Positions 24,352 through 36,820 are shown, numbered from the stretch's first letter. The stretch is DNA of 64,000 nt from Immersiella caudata (GCA_030512335.1 JAULSU010000002.1:2294001-2358000); one strand, 5' to 3'. Program-made: numbers and translations. The notes: generated by a model from the sequence alone, not told the origin.

Positions 24352-26275
24352 TCAGTCGTCGTCACCGTCAATGACCATGCCCAACGCGTTGGGAACTCCC
24401 ACGAGGATCTTGCCCCTTGGTACCTTCACATCCTTGACTTTCATGCAGCCAAACACATTTAACTCCCGCAGGTTGGGGCAGCTGCGGAAGATGCTGCCCA
24501 CGATGAAGTCTGTAACTTCCTCGCAGAAGCTGATTTCGAGCTTCCTGAGCCCTGGGTAGACTTTCTCCGCCGCGAACACCTCCTCGAAGGCTGCGGCTGA
24601 GATGTTGCGGCAGCCATGGACGTTGAGATGCCGCAATTTTGGGCCCGAGTGCTCCATCAGTGCTGTAAATCCCTTGGAGCAGAGCCCAATGCCATTCGGG
24701 TTCTCGCGGGGCTTGACGGAGTCGAGCTGGCGGCATTTTTGGAAGTCGATGAAGAACAGCTCTTTGTTATCCCAGTCCTTGAACAGTCTCTCGAAGCCTT
24801 GGTCGGTAATGGTATCGCTATCAGTAAGGCGGAGCTTGCGTAGGGAACGACATCTGTTGTGGATCGCGTCAAGAACGCTATTGTCCAGGTCTGGCATTCT
24901 AGCAAGCGAGAGTGTCTCTAGGTCCTTTCCAATCGCAGCCAACAAGCCCACAAACACGTCGGGGTGAACGGGCTCGCGCAGGTCAAGGCCGAGATGGCGG
25001 AGGGTCTTGATCTTTGCGATATCCTTGACGCCATCGCCTGTTACTCGCTGGTTGTGGTAGACTTTGAGACGCTCTAGGGACGGGCAGGCTGTCGGGAGCA
25101 CTGCCAGAGAACCATCGTTGAAATGCTTGTCCGTCCAATACACCTTCAAGGAGCGCAGCGGCTTGCCTTTCTTCTCCAAGAACTCCTTCCACTTTGCCTC
25201 GGACACGAGATTCGCGCCGTGCAAGTAGAAATCTTCGAGGTTGATGTTGCGAGATAGGAGATAGTCCATGACTTCGTCCTTGAAGTGAATTGCATTGCAT
25301 GCCTTGATCTTCTTGAGATTTGGGGCTGTCTGGAAGACGCGGACGAAGTCGTCAGCTGTGAGCTTGGCACAGTCGTATATGTAAATCTGCTCCACAGTAG
25401 GCTGGATGAACAGGCTGAGGGTTGACGTGTTGAGCAGACGATGCTTGGACAGTTTGCGAGCGATCTTGTCAATCACTGGCTCCGGAAGGTCGCCTAAATC
25501 CTCGGCGAGATCAATGTTCTTAGCCAATGTCTCGATGCACAAGGTCATCAAGCTCTTTGCGCCGGGGTAAAATGTTCCATCTAAGATGTTGCTCTGGACT
25601 TGCCGGCGTCCGGCCAACGCCCCAGAGATACGCTTCGGCTTCTTCTTCGGGACATCCTCTGTTTTGGCGAGTTCCTTGCCACATGGACTGCAGAGAAGGC
25701 CGCCATCAGGTGCATTGCGCGAGTACGTCGTGACGGTGAACCGCTTTCCACATCCGGCGCAGTTTTCCATTTGGCCGGGTAGAGGAGCGGACCGCTCCTG
25801 GAAAATAGCACGGGCAAGGTCGTCCTCATAATCGGAGTCCTCATCGTCGTTCCGCTTCCGCTTCTGGAACTTTTTGCTGGCTTTGATCTTATCAATCAGC
25901 TTCTGCTCCTTCTTGCGCTTCTCTTCTGCCGCAACTGTGGCGCGCCTCCTGCGACCCGCGGGCTCCGGACTGGCGGTCTCATCCTCGACTGCCGCAGTGG
26001 CAGATTCTGCAACCACTTCGGTTCCCTCTACTGGTGAACCATCTGGGTTCTGGCCAGCCGCTCTGCGCCGAGCCTCGGCATCCAAACGAATTTGGTTGGC
26101 CGAAATGTTGTGTGACTGTCCAAGATGTCAACACAATGATCGGCTACCCGAAAACACAGCAAATTACGTACGGCCAAGAAGTCGGTCAGGGCTGATTGCC
26201 TTTGCAGCGATTCACGTCAGCCTTCAAACATGGAGTGGATCGCTATCAGGGCCAAGGGAGTACTCACGGCCCCAT
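24352..26275 (-). CDS. RAD7: DNA repair protein Rad7 (leucine-rich repeat)
   Basis: Minus-strand exons 26275-26268, 26199-26172 and 26115-24352 give 599 residues. Rad7 works with Rad16 in global-genome nucleotide excision repair and forms an E3 ubiquitin ligase with Elc1 and a cullin. The N terminus MGPQSALTDFLASHNISANQIRLD is pieced together from an 8-nt and a 28-nt exon; this segment is the signature start of fungal Rad7. A nuclear-type basic region follows, then a four-Cys zinc ribbon (CAGCGKRF ... CSPCGKEL), then leucine-rich repeats to the acidic end VIDGDDD. An in-frame NRTQRRI lies just before the ATG, so a further upstream exon may supply the true start; none could be fixed. RAD16 begins 744 bases away in the opposite direction. 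Confidence 0.93.
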
Positions 26276-27019
26276 AATCCGACGCTGCGTTCGATTTTGT
26301 GGTCGAGACCTGAGCCCAGCATCACTACAGTTATTACTAACATCTCAAGCGGGAATCGGGACTACAAACATCTTGACTGATTGCTGCGTGCGTGCAGCAA
26401 AATCTCGCAGGTTCGGAGATACCACGAAGTCCGGAAAATGTTGGAAGGGCCTGACACGTTTGGACGCGATGAGGGGCGAAATCAATTTAACAAGGCGACG
26501 CCAAAGCACATGACTTTGCCCCAGACGAACGAGAGGACCGTGCGCAAAGAGCATCAGACGGGCTAATTCTTTCCGCCTGAGGCCTGGATTTGTGCTAGGT
26601 CTGGAAGACCTGTCCAAGGCCATTAAAAGCACATGACCGCGCGTCACTTTTGACGCGCTCATGCCTTGGGACGCCCCTTTTCACCCCTCCGTTCCTTCCG
26701 TCCCAGGGAGGTGGCGACATTTTTGGGTTCACCGTTTTCCAATCTCCTCCAACCTGGGCCTTTGTCAAATCTCACTGATCAACTCAGCGTAACTGATCTG
26801 TCAAATAGCCACATTGCCGACTTCCAGCTCTTTCATTTCTCTTGTCCGGCTGCCTCCCTGAGACGAGGCTAGGCAGGAACAGAAAGCCTTTCTTCTGGGC
26901 TTTGTTAGAGAGAATTCACCTTCTTGGCTCTCTCTCTCTCTCTCTCCCCAATACTTTCTCACCGGCAATTCTCTACGGATGTCCGCCTAGATCAGCAATT
27001 CGTCGCACTCCCAGCAATT
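26276..27019. promoter_or_regulatory. Shared RAD7-RAD16 promoter region
   Basis: The start codons of two divergently transcribed repair genes are separated by 744 bases, with no other gene between. The RAD16 side carries a pyrimidine-rich leader with a CT microsatellite. Common control of the two subunits is a reasonable inference, but no damage-response element could be identified by eye. Confidence 0.65.
26928..26946. repeat. CT microsatellite in RAD16 leader
   Basis: Nineteen bases of alternating C and T about 75 bases before the RAD16 start. CT-rich tracts near start sites are common in fungal promoters. Confidence 0.85.
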
Positions 27020-30000
27020 ATGGCGCGGACTAGAAGATCGCTGGCCGCAGCTGGCGAGGAAGCAAGTAAGTCAGCATTCCCATGCTCCAAGATGGTGAAG
27101 TGCATACATCCCGGACCACATTCGTGCAGGCAGCCCCATTTGTTTCGCGTTGCTGACCGTTATGAAGCCCCGCCTGTTTCTGTAACTCGTGGCCGCGCCA
27201 AGAAAGATGTCCTGATTGCCAGTCGGGATTCATCCACGGCGCCAACTCCAGCCTCAGCCTCGACATCTGAAGGAAGCGAATACCAGACGCCTCTTACCAG
27301 CCATGGCGCAACCCCAACACCTGCGGTGGAACCGGCATCTTCCTTGAGGAAGCGCGCTGGTCGCATCGAGGTTCAGCTACCCGCAACCCGCTCCGCTGCT
27401 GCCACGAGCCACAGTACCCTCCGCCAGAGCATCTATTCAATGAATCCAAAGCGCAAGCGAGATATTGTCGAAGATAGCGAAGCCGATGACTCGGACTCGC
27501 CCGACGCCAAGCTTGCACGAAGACTCCAAGCAGAGGAAGACGTAGCAGCGTCTCGCGCGCCCACGATCATCACACCGGCAGCGAGAAGACTTCGGTTTCC
27601 AGTGAGCACGAAGCGTGCCACGGCTCCTCCGCCTGCAGCTTCAGACGATGAGATTGCCGACAGCGATGGCGACGACGCTAGCGACGACATCGATGATAGC
27701 GACGTTAGTGACGATTCGTCTGTGCCAGCAGTTCGGCGTGCCGTCAAGAACCGAGGACCTACCAAGGCGAACCCCCCCGTGTCTCGGGCCGCACGCAAGT
27801 CACAAATCCCGGATTCTGAGCTCTCTTCTCTCGCTTCAGAGTCGGAGGATGTCGATTCCTTCGTTCCCGGTGAGGACGCAGACGTCGCTAGTAGTGACGG
27901 TGAGAGCGCTGACGACTCCGGCGACGATGAGTCCTTCACTCCGGCTGTTGCACAGCTGTCAATGGGAGCTAACGCCCGAACAAGTACCGGCGTAGTAGCG
28001 GCCAGTAACAATCGTCGCGCTTACAGAGCTTATCGCAGCACTCGCCGTGTCAGACGAGATAGGAAGAGGCTGGAAGATCACCACCCGGAGCTCAAGACTA
28101 TGTGGACTGACCTGGAGAAGATGCCTGTCCTCAAGGCCGGCAAGGCCGAACAACCAAAATCCATTTCGCGCCAGCTCAAACCTTTCCAGCTTGAGGGGCT
28201 GGCTTGGATGCAGGCAATGGAGAAAACGGAGTGGAAGGGTGGACTGCTCGGTGACGAGATGGGCCTCGGCAAGACGATTCAGGCAGTCTCCCTCATCATG
28301 TCCGACTGGCCCGCTAAGAAGCCTACCCTTGTTTTGGTCCCCCCTGTTGCCTTGATGCAGTGGATGACAGAGATCGAATCCTACACCGACGGCACACTGA
28401 AGACGTTGGTTCTCCACGGCACGAACTCCAAGGCGAAGAATCTCACTGTTAAGGACATAAAGAAATACGACGTCATCATCATGTCGTACAACAGTCTTGA
28501 GTCTATGTACCGGAGACAGGAGAAGGGATGGAAACGCAAGGGCGTGGACGGCAACTACAAAGAGGAATCTGTCATTCACAAGACCCACTTCCATCGAGCA
28601 ATCCTTGACGAGGCACATAGCATCAAGACCCGGACGACCATGACCGCCAAGGCTTGCTTTGCCTTGAAGGTCGAGTACCGTTGGTGTCTCTCGGGTACGC
28701 CTCTGCAGAACCGCATTGGCGAATTCTTCTCTCTTGTCCGGTTTCTAAACATCAGACCCTTCGCCAGCTACCTTTGCAAGGCATGCCCTTGCACTACGCT
28801 GGAGTGGAGCATGGACGAGGATAGCCGCTGCACGCAGTGTAAGCACGGTGGCATGCAACATGTTTCGGTGTTCAACCAGGAGCTCCTGAATCCCATCCAG
28901 AAGCATGGCAACACCGGCCCAGGAAAGGTTGCATTCCAGAACCTGCGTCTCATGACGGACAGAATCATGCTCCGCAGACTGAAGAAGGACCACACCAACG
29001 CTATGGAACTTCCTGTAAAGGAGATCAACGTTGAGCGTCAGTTCTTCGGAGAAGAGGAGAACGATTTTGCTAACAGCATTATGACCAACGGCCAGCGCAA
29101 GTTCGACACTTATGTTGCCACCGGTGTGCTGCTCAACAACTACGCCAACATCTTCGGACTTATCATGCAGATGCGCCAAGTTGCTGACCACCCTGACCTG
29201 ATCCTGAAGAAGAACAGCGAAGGAGGCCAGAACGTGCTGGTCTGCACGATTTGTGACGAGCCCGCGGAAGACGCCATACGGTCTAGGTGTAAGCATGACT
29301 TCTGCCGCGCGTGCGCGAAGAGCTATTTGCATTCATCATCGGAACCCAACTGCCCCCGGTGCCATATCCCGCTCTCTATCGACCTCGAGCAACCTGAGAT
29401 TGAGCAAGATGAGGTCATGGTCAAGAAGTCGTCCATTATCAACCGTATCAAAATGGAGAACTGGACTTCCTCATCCAAGATCGAGCTGCTTGTTCATGAG
29501 CTCCACAAGCTTCGTTCCAACCACGCCTCCCACAAGTCCATCATCTTTTCTCAGTTCACAACGATGCTGCAACTCATTGAGTGGAGACTTCGACGTGCGG
29601 GAATCACCACCGTCATGCTCGACGGTAGCATGACGCCGGCACAACGACAGGCCTCTATCCAGCATTTCATGACGAACGCCGACGTGGAGTGCTTTTTGGT
29701 GTCTCTGAAGGCAGGAGGCGTCGCCCTGAATTTGACCGAGGCCTCTCACGTATTTATCGTTGATCCGTGAGTACATCATGTCTGTATCTTGGAGTGAAGA
29801 AGAATTTACTGACCTGCTTCTTGTAGATGGTGGAACCCTGCAGCGTAAGTCTCACCGCGTCCATGTCCTCGCCAACACATGAACAACACGGCATCCACCT
29901 ACCTTGAGGAAGTAGCTAACTTGTCTTCCTGAACAGAGAGTGGCAATCCGCCGACCGATGCCACCGCATTGGACAGACTCGCCCATGCATAATCACGCGA

Positions 30001-30144
30001 CTCTGCATCGAAGACTCGGTGGAGAGCCGAATGGTTCTATTGCAGGAGAAAAAGACCAATATGATCAACTCTACGATCAATGCTGACGACACGGCGATGG
30101 ACTCATTGTCACCAGAGGACCTTCAGTTCCTTTTCAACGGTTGA
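27020..30144 (+). CDS. RAD16: DNA repair helicase/ubiquitin ligase Rad16
   Basis: Exons 27020-27065, 27168-29766, 29827-29844 and 29937-30144 give 956 residues. Rad16 is the SNF2-type ATPase partner of Rad7 in repair of silent chromatin. The N terminus is acidic and disordered. The ATPase has GDEMGLGKTIQ (Lys at about 384) and DEAHSIKT (Asp at about 496). A C3HC4 RING finger lies inside the helicase at about 708-747 (CTICDEPAED to CPRCHIPL), typical of the family. An extra Cys-rich insert (CKACPCTTLEWS to CTQCKHGG) sits between the ATPase halves. Helicase motif VI is RCHRIGQTRP. Exon 3 is only 18 nt and encodes WWNPA. Intron 1 (27066-27167) is also open if unspliced, but has a standard donor and a GCTGAC branch; it is the least certain junction. 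Confidence 0.95.
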
Positions 30145-31108
30145 TTCGCATTCCGTACCCCCTCGCCCAAGAGCGAGGCTTTCGGGACTCTTGAGATCAA
30201 GACTTCTAGACCGCAAGCAGCCTGCTTGTTCTTTATTTTAGCGTGACCTTTTCAGGTCGCTTTACGTCTCGACGAAAATTCTCACGGCGGTGTGCAGTCC
30301 GGGTGGACTTTTCCCACTCGCTCAGCCAGCCAAGGGCCTGATCAGAGCGATGTTTGGTAGATTCAGGAACTGTCGATTTATGGATGTTTGGGATTAGCTG
30401 GGATCGATCGGAGAGCCACACATACAGCTCATTCGGCTCTGGTGTCATGGCAAAATGGCTGTACCTACACAGTAGGTGACCCTCAGTTAGCGTAGCACGA
30501 GATTACATGATGCCGATAATGGCCAACCCACTTCTCGGAACGAAAGCCCACTTCCAAGGCAGCGTCCCGGCTTCCCCGGTTTCCACAGATTTGACGGCAG
30601 CAGCTGGAGGTGCCGGTTCCCGGACTCCCCGCAACACCAAAGGCCAGTGTGGTGGAGAGATGCGGGGTAACAGCGTGTTTGTTCACCAACCCCTGCAGCC
30701 CGATGCGCATGATCAAAAAGCATTGGACGGGTAGGATCGCGGAGAACCCTGATGACAATGCGCACGAGGACCAGATCTGCTCCGCAGGAAGGCTGGATGC
30801 AGGCGCAGTCGGCATCCCCACGTTGCAGCCAGCCTGGTTCTTGTTGGAAGCTGGAACCCCGCCGTTTCGAGAACCGCCCTTTTCCAGTGTTAAGGCTTCC
30901 CGCCGCCATTACATCTGTTAGCAACAAACAATCCATCACCACATTCATACTTTGCATTCTTGGCCCCCTTCGGTTTTTTGTGTCATCGGTCGCTTGCATT
31001 TTTGCCGGGTAATGAGAAAGGCGGTCTGAGTGTTGAACCCCGATCACCGCTGTCGCTGTCGCTGTCGCTGTCGCGCCGCCTTGGTCTCCATCGATCCCGT
31101 CGTGCGCC
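30145..31108. other. Intergenic region before glutaminase gene
   Basis: Contains the RAD16 3' end and the glutaminase promoter. Overlapping frames here have no family likeness. A GCTGTC repeat lies close to the glutaminase start. Confidence 0.55.
31049..31072. repeat. GCTGTC hexanucleotide repeat, four copies
   Basis: Four perfect GCTGTC units 37 bases before the glutaminase ATG, likely within its leader. Confidence 0.9.
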
Positions 31109-33684
31109 ATGCGGTTCTTTATCCTTGCGCTGGCCGCTCTTGCGGGAGCGTCGACCTTGACGCCGGCGGTCGTGCCCTTGATAGTGCGGAATCCGTACCT
31201 GAGCACATGGCTGGGCCGTGCTCGCGAAGCGCCCTGGGAGGACTGGCCCATCTTCTGGACGGGCTCCCACGTAGGATCTTGCACCTGATGGGAAAGGCTC
31301 CTTGCTGATTTACTGACTGTGACGACAGATTGGCTTCTCCGTCATGGCATCGGTGCCGGCTGCCGGCAAGGTATATCCCCTCCTCGGACGACCACACGAT
31401 TCACTCCCACGCAACCATAGGCTGTATAACGTCACCTTCCCAGAGTATGTCGGTGCGACCTTTGATGCCTCGACCACGAACTTGACATACCTGATTCCCG
31501 GTGCGTCCGATGAGGGGCCTGTCCGTGTGACGCTCTCCTTCCTATCGCCCATCACCCCGTCCTCTACGCTCCGACAGTCGATACCTGCCGCGTATTTGAC
31601 TGTTACGGCCGAAGGCTGCTTCGATGTCAATATATACACAGACCTCAACGGCGAGTGGGTGAGCGGCAATCGGGGCAACGAGATCAAGTGGGAACTGTTC
31701 CAGCCCTCCCACAAGCGAGGGGATCCGTCGCCGGCCATCAAGACGTGGAAAGTGGCGCGCAAGAGCGAGCAGCTTTTGACCGAGTTTAACGACCATGCCG
31801 AATGGGGGACTTTGCACTTCTCCGGCCCAGCCGATCTTCAGCACCAATGCGGAACGTCTGCCATTCTGCGCCAACACTTTGCCGAGAAGGGTCTGCTGAG
31901 AAATGACATCGACAAGAAATATCGCCGTGTCATGGAAGATGAGCCAGTATTTGCGTATTCGAAGTCCTTCAAGCTCGGCGAGCCAAACTCCAAGAGCGGG
32001 TGCTCCAAGAAGACGGACAGCGTTCAGTTCACCTTTGCTCTCATCCAGGACCCAGTTGTTCAATTTGCATCGGCTAGAGGCTTGACTTTCATGAAGCCCC
32101 TCTGGACATCGTACTTTACGTCGGCTAACGAACTGATTCGCTACCACTACAATGACTTCGACACAGCCGCCGGTCTTGCCAGGAACTATTCCGACTCGGT
32201 GGCTCGTGACGCATACGAGTCTGGCTCACAGGACTACCAGGATATTGTTGCACTTTCTGCTCGTCAGGTCTTGGGCGCCACTCAATTTTCTGGGACACCA
32301 GACAACCCGATCCTGTTCCTCAAGGAGATCTCATCCAATGGTAACTTCCAGACCGTAGACGTCATCTTCCCGGCCTTTCCATTTTTCCTGTACACTAATC
32401 CTCAGTGGCTGGGCTACCTCCTCGAACCCCTATTGGAGCATCAACTGAGCGGTCAGTACCCGAATAACTATAGTATGCACGACCTTGGAGCCCACTTCCC
32501 CAACGCAACAGGCCACGGCGACGGTAGGGACGAGTACATGCCGGTTGAAGAGTGCGGAAACATGTTGATCATGGGCCTGGCTCTGGCCAACTCTTTAAAG
32601 TATGACACCGAGCCGGCTTTCATGGAGGCGGACGCTGGGGAGAACGTAGAGCCAATCCTCGGTGCTAGGGAGTGGTCTGGGTCAGTCGACGTATATGGGC
32701 TAGATCTTCGGCGAGAAGCTGGTGTTGCAACAGGCCCCAAGGCAGCCGAAAAATGGCTCGCACGTTCTTACCGACTGTGGGATCAATGGACTGGGTATCT
32801 GGTCCGGGAGTCTCTGATTCCGCATAACCAACTTTGCACCGACGACTTTGCAGGCTGGCTGGCGAACCAGACAAACCTGGCTCTGAAGGGCATCATCGGT
32901 ATCAAGGCCATGAGCGAGATCGCCGAAATCGTTGGCCGGGAGGACGACGCTAAACACTACCGAGAAATCTCCCAGCAGTACATTGAGAAGTGGCAAGAGT
33001 ATGCCATCTCGAGGGACAAGACCCACGCAAAGTTGGCGTACACGTGGTATGGCTCGTGGACGACCATTTACAATCTCTTTGCCGAGTCTCTTCTTTGCTT
33101 CCACATCTCTGATGAAAGCTCCCTTGCTAGCCAGGGGCGGTTAAGAGGCTCGACCCAGAAGCCGATGGGAGGCACATCCGCAAGCAAGGGACCGTTTGTT
33201 CCTGACTACGTGTATCAGATGCAGAGCGACTGGTACTCGGCCGTTCTCCAGAGGTACGGGCTGCCTTTGGACTCGAGGCATCTGTATACGAAGAGCGACT
33301 GGGAATTCTTCGCCGCAGCGGTCACAAGTAAGAAGACGAGAACGGAGATTCTTGGGAGCATTGCGACATGGGTCAACGAGACGTCAACTGGTAAGGCACC
33401 ACCGTTGCGATGGCCGTTCTGAGAGCTAACGAGGATTTTCTTCAGATCGCCCGCTTACAGACCTATACGATACGGAGGGCACCGGTGGCTTCCCTGGAAT
33501 CTACTTCATGGCGAGACCTGTCGTTGGTGGCCATTTCGCCTTCTTGGCATTGGAGAGAGCGTGCGGCGGACAGGCAGTAGAAGCACTCAAGTTTCTGGAT
33601 GAGAAGCCGGCTGCTACGATTGACGTCCAACAGGCGCTGCTTGCTGACATTCCAGAGGCTGTTCCATGGGTGAGCGATCTTTGA
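31109..33684 (+). CDS. gtaA: Secreted glutaminase, GtaA type
   Basis: Exons 31109-31270, 31329-33390 and 33446-33684 give 820 residues. The family hydrolyses glutamine to glutamate outside the cell and has the DUF5127/DUF4965/DUF1793 arrangement. The N terminus MRFFILALAALAGAST is a clear signal peptide. Motifs seen include NPYLSTWLGR, WPIFWTGSHIGFSVMASVP (spanning intron 1), FPAFPFFLYTNPQWLGYLLEP, YSMHDLGAHFPNATGH, EECGNMLIMGLALA, NLALKGIIGIKAM, and the last-exon LYDTEGTGGFPG and FMARPVVGGHFA. Several Asn-X-Ser/Thr sites fit a secreted glycoprotein. The protein is complete and somewhat longer than Aspergillus GtaA. No membrane anchor or GPI signal is visible. Confidence 0.94.
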
Positions 33685-34386
33685 GTTTTGATGCCTCTTT
33701 TTTTTCTTTTCTGGCCTGGTGGATGCGTGTTGGCTGTTTCATCAAGACGAAAGTGGCGGCATTTTGCATATGCTCATTCCGATGGCACACCAAAGCTGGA
33801 AACGTTATCGGAGGATCGGTTGCATATGAGGCTCGTGGTTCTCTCTAAAAAGCATACATAGGTATAGCATCGTCATCTTTGACTCAGGCATGCTGCAAAT
33901 TGGAGAATCGGTGATTGCCTAGTCGTCGCGCGAGAACAAAGCCGCGAAACGTCTCGCGAGAAACTCCACGTGGCTAAAACCGGCTAGAGCGACCTGAGCC
34001 CGATTCGCTTGTCTTTATGCAACAAACCGGAATTGGTCCAAAAAACGCGACTGGCCGTGCCACGAGGCCCACCCGCAATAATCGTCGCAGTTTCGCCTCA
34101 CACTTTCCAAAACTTCGCCTTCGCATCAACAGCCTTCCTAACCTTTCTGCTCCAGGCTGCCCGTTGCGCCTTTTCTCATCGGCGATTACAACACTTCCTC
34201 ACCTTGCAGCGAGAGGTTTTGTTACATTTCAATTCTTGCGAACATTAATTTGATTCGCGTCTTCCATTTCCAGACTTTTCTGCCTGCTGTTTTCCCTCGC
34301 GCTGCATCTACCAAACTTGGTTTGCAGCCTCGGAACTTTGCCATCAACCAACCACCACACCCCGCAGCTCCAGACTATCTACCAAG
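33685..34386. other. Intergenic region
   Basis: A 702-base gap between a 3' end and the promoter and leader of the RRM gene. Pyrimidine-rich near 34240-34380. No gene seen. Confidence 0.55.
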
Positions 34387-35648
34387 ATGGCTACCACCGC
34401 TATGGACTATGAGAATGCTAACGGCGATCGCTTCGATGGTAAGTTCTCTCTTCCCGTTGCCCATCATTGTCGCGTCCCAGCTTCACGCAGGTCGTCTGCG
34501 GATCAAGACCCATGCCGGCGCTGACATTTACCGCGCAGAGGATGCGCCCCGTTACGATCGCGACCGTAGTGCGTCGCCGCGTCGTGACGATGGCCACGAC
34601 TCGTCTCGCCGCCGTTCCATGTCTCCCAATGGACATGACCGGTACGTTTGCTCTTTCCGTTTGACGCGCCTTCCGTTTGCGAGGTTCCGCTAACGCCACG
34701 ATGCAGCGCTCCCGTGAAGAATGAGAAGCCCCAAAATGATGATGATGGTGCCATCAACCCTGGCTCTAACCTCTTCGTCACCGGTATCCACCCTCGCCTC
34801 GAGGAGGCAGAGGTTACTCGCCTCTTTGAGAAGTACGGTGAGGTCGAGAAGTGCCAGATCATGAAGGACCCTCATACTGGAGAGTCGCGTGGCTTCGGTT
34901 TCGTGAAGATGGTCACCTCTGACCAGGCTGATGCCGCCAAGGAAGGTCTCCAGGGTGAGGTGATCGAGGGACGTACCCTCAGCATCGAGAAGGCTCGTCG
35001 TGCTCGTCCTCGCACTCCGACCCCTGGAAAGTACTTCGGTCCACCCAAGCGTGGTAAGTGTGCCCAACGGTTCTTGTTCTCCTTTTGGCTTGGTACTGAT
35101 AACAAATAAAAGAGCCCGGCCGCCGTGGTGGCTTCGACGACAGACGTCGCGGCGGATTTGGCGGAGGCTACGGCCGTGATGACTCCTACCGCAGCGGTGG
35201 AGGTGGAGGTGGAGGATATCGTGGATATCGCGATGACCGTGGTTACGACCGTGGCTATGATCGCCGCGACGATCGTGGCTACGACCGTGGCTACCGTGAG
35301 GATCGTGGATATGATCGCAGCTACCGTGAGGATCGCGGCTATGATCGCCGCGACCGCGACGACGGCTACGGAGCTCGTGTTGACCGCTATGCAGGTGGCC
35401 GAGAGGCTGGCGGACGTGACGACCGTGGCGGCGAGCGCTATGCGGGCTCTGCCAGTGGCCGCGGTGCCCCCGACGACCGCCGTGGTCCTGGCTACGAAAG
35501 AGAGCGCTACGACCGCCCCAGCGATCGCGACACTCGCCCTCGTGACCCTCCTCCGACGGGTGGCTACGCCGACCCAGCTCCTCGTGGTGATGGCCGCGAG
35601 CCTTATGGTACTGCACCCGATTCAGGCTTCCAACCCAGACATTACTGA
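34387..35648 (+). CDS. RRM RNA-binding protein with RGYD-rich tail (Tra2-like)
   Basis: Exons 34387-34438, 34539-34641, 34707-35053 and 35113-35648 give 345 residues. One RNA recognition motif spans about 73-150, with RNP2 LFVTGI (74-79) and RNP1 RGFGFVKM (113-120). It is preceded by a short Arg/Ser region (RDRSASPRRDDG, SRRRSMSPNG) and followed by PGKYFGPPKR. This layout, RS-RRM-linker-RS, recalls transformer-2 splicing regulators. The last exon encodes GGGGGGGYRGYRDD and then many DRGYDRG, DRSYRED and RDDGYG units, a low-complexity tail likely to favour condensate formation. It probably acts in mRNA splicing or transport in the nucleus; the precise role is inferred. Confidence 0.92.
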
Positions 35649-36802
35649 CAAACTAAGGCGCGCGTTAAGCTTAGCGAGCTTGCCGTGCGGTAGGCCGAGC
35701 TTTGCCTCAGCTGGGATGCTCTCCCTCAAGGCTAAGTGGTGGCACCAGTTCTTTCTTCGTTTTTTCTCTCGCGTTTGGCATGGGACAAAAATCGGATATC
35801 CTAAAATGCGTTCGGCTGGAGTTTCGGCAGACATCTGGGGGGGTAATTGGCCCTTGTTCGTCACGGCATTATCGCCCTGCATCACATATCACCTAGATCT
35901 TAGCCATCTGGAGGTTTGCGACACTCGACACACAATGGCTGGGAATCTTGGTCGGTCTGCAGCATCGGTCGACCTTTTATCTTGGCCTCCACCTCTCCCT
36001 ACCCTTTCTCCTCGATTGGACAGAAACGGAGTGGATGGAAGGCCGCGCTTGTACCAGTATAATTTCTTTCGCCTCTTTACGGCCAGCGGCAATTCCGTGA
36101 CGACTTTGCGCAAATTTCGACGGGGGGTTTCTTACGTAGTCGACAAGCATGATACGAAACACAGCATCCAGCAATTTGTCGTGAACACCAATGCCTCGGA
36201 CTTGATCGACGTAAATGCCTTGGTCAGCATCACAAGGCTCCGCCCATGTTTCTACACCACCCCTGCAGCTGCGACTTGCCCGTGATGAGCCCTGACGATA
36301 ATCCGCCCTGGCCCCGCTTGATATTATGTCGTCTACAGTTTCCGCCTAGTGACTGGTGAGGCAGCGAGGCATTCATTGCCAAATTGTGAACCTTCCTGAG
36401 GGGCGTGGATAAGGTAAACTTCCTTTCAGAGATGAGCATCTGTCTAATTTTTGGATCTGCTAGGTTCTGCCCATGGGAGGACTGACAGGAAAGCCTGACG
36501 GCATTATCCGGAGTCACAACTGGGAGGTACTTAGGAGAGACGCAATAGCCCCCCAGCTCCTGCGATTGCAACCTATTGGTGTCAGCAATTGGCGGGGACG
36601 AGTGCCGACTCGAGATTCTAGGTTTGTGTCTCTCCACTTGCTCGGATTCTTCCTGTCTACGCTGCGACTCTGGTTCGTGGCGTTCCTCTTCACGCAAAAG
36701 GGCAGAATACCTTCGGTTGCGCGGGGACGGACAAACCCTGGGAGGGCGCCTTCAATCCCTTTCATTGTCTATGTCTTTATAGGTCGTCGCCGCATTTTCA
36801 AC

Positions 36803-36820
36803 TCCGCTATGGTCTAGTGG
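36803..36820 (+). other. tRNA-Glu-like 5' fragment
   Basis: TCCGCTATGGTCTAGTGG resembles the acceptor and D-arm start of fungal tRNA-Glu, including an A-box-like part. The following bases do not form an anticodon arm, and no T-arm GGTTCGA is found downstream. If not chance, it is a truncated tRNA copy. Confidence 0.3.

Noticed and set aside
30487..31284. A 265-codon minus-strand frame
   Set aside because: It overlaps the glutaminase start and signal peptide on the other strand and has no recognisable motif.
35125..36285. A 386-codon plus-strand frame rich in Ala, Thr and Val
   Set aside because: It is the off-frame reading of the RGYD repeat exon of the RRM protein. Periodic codons keep it open, and it has no family likeness.
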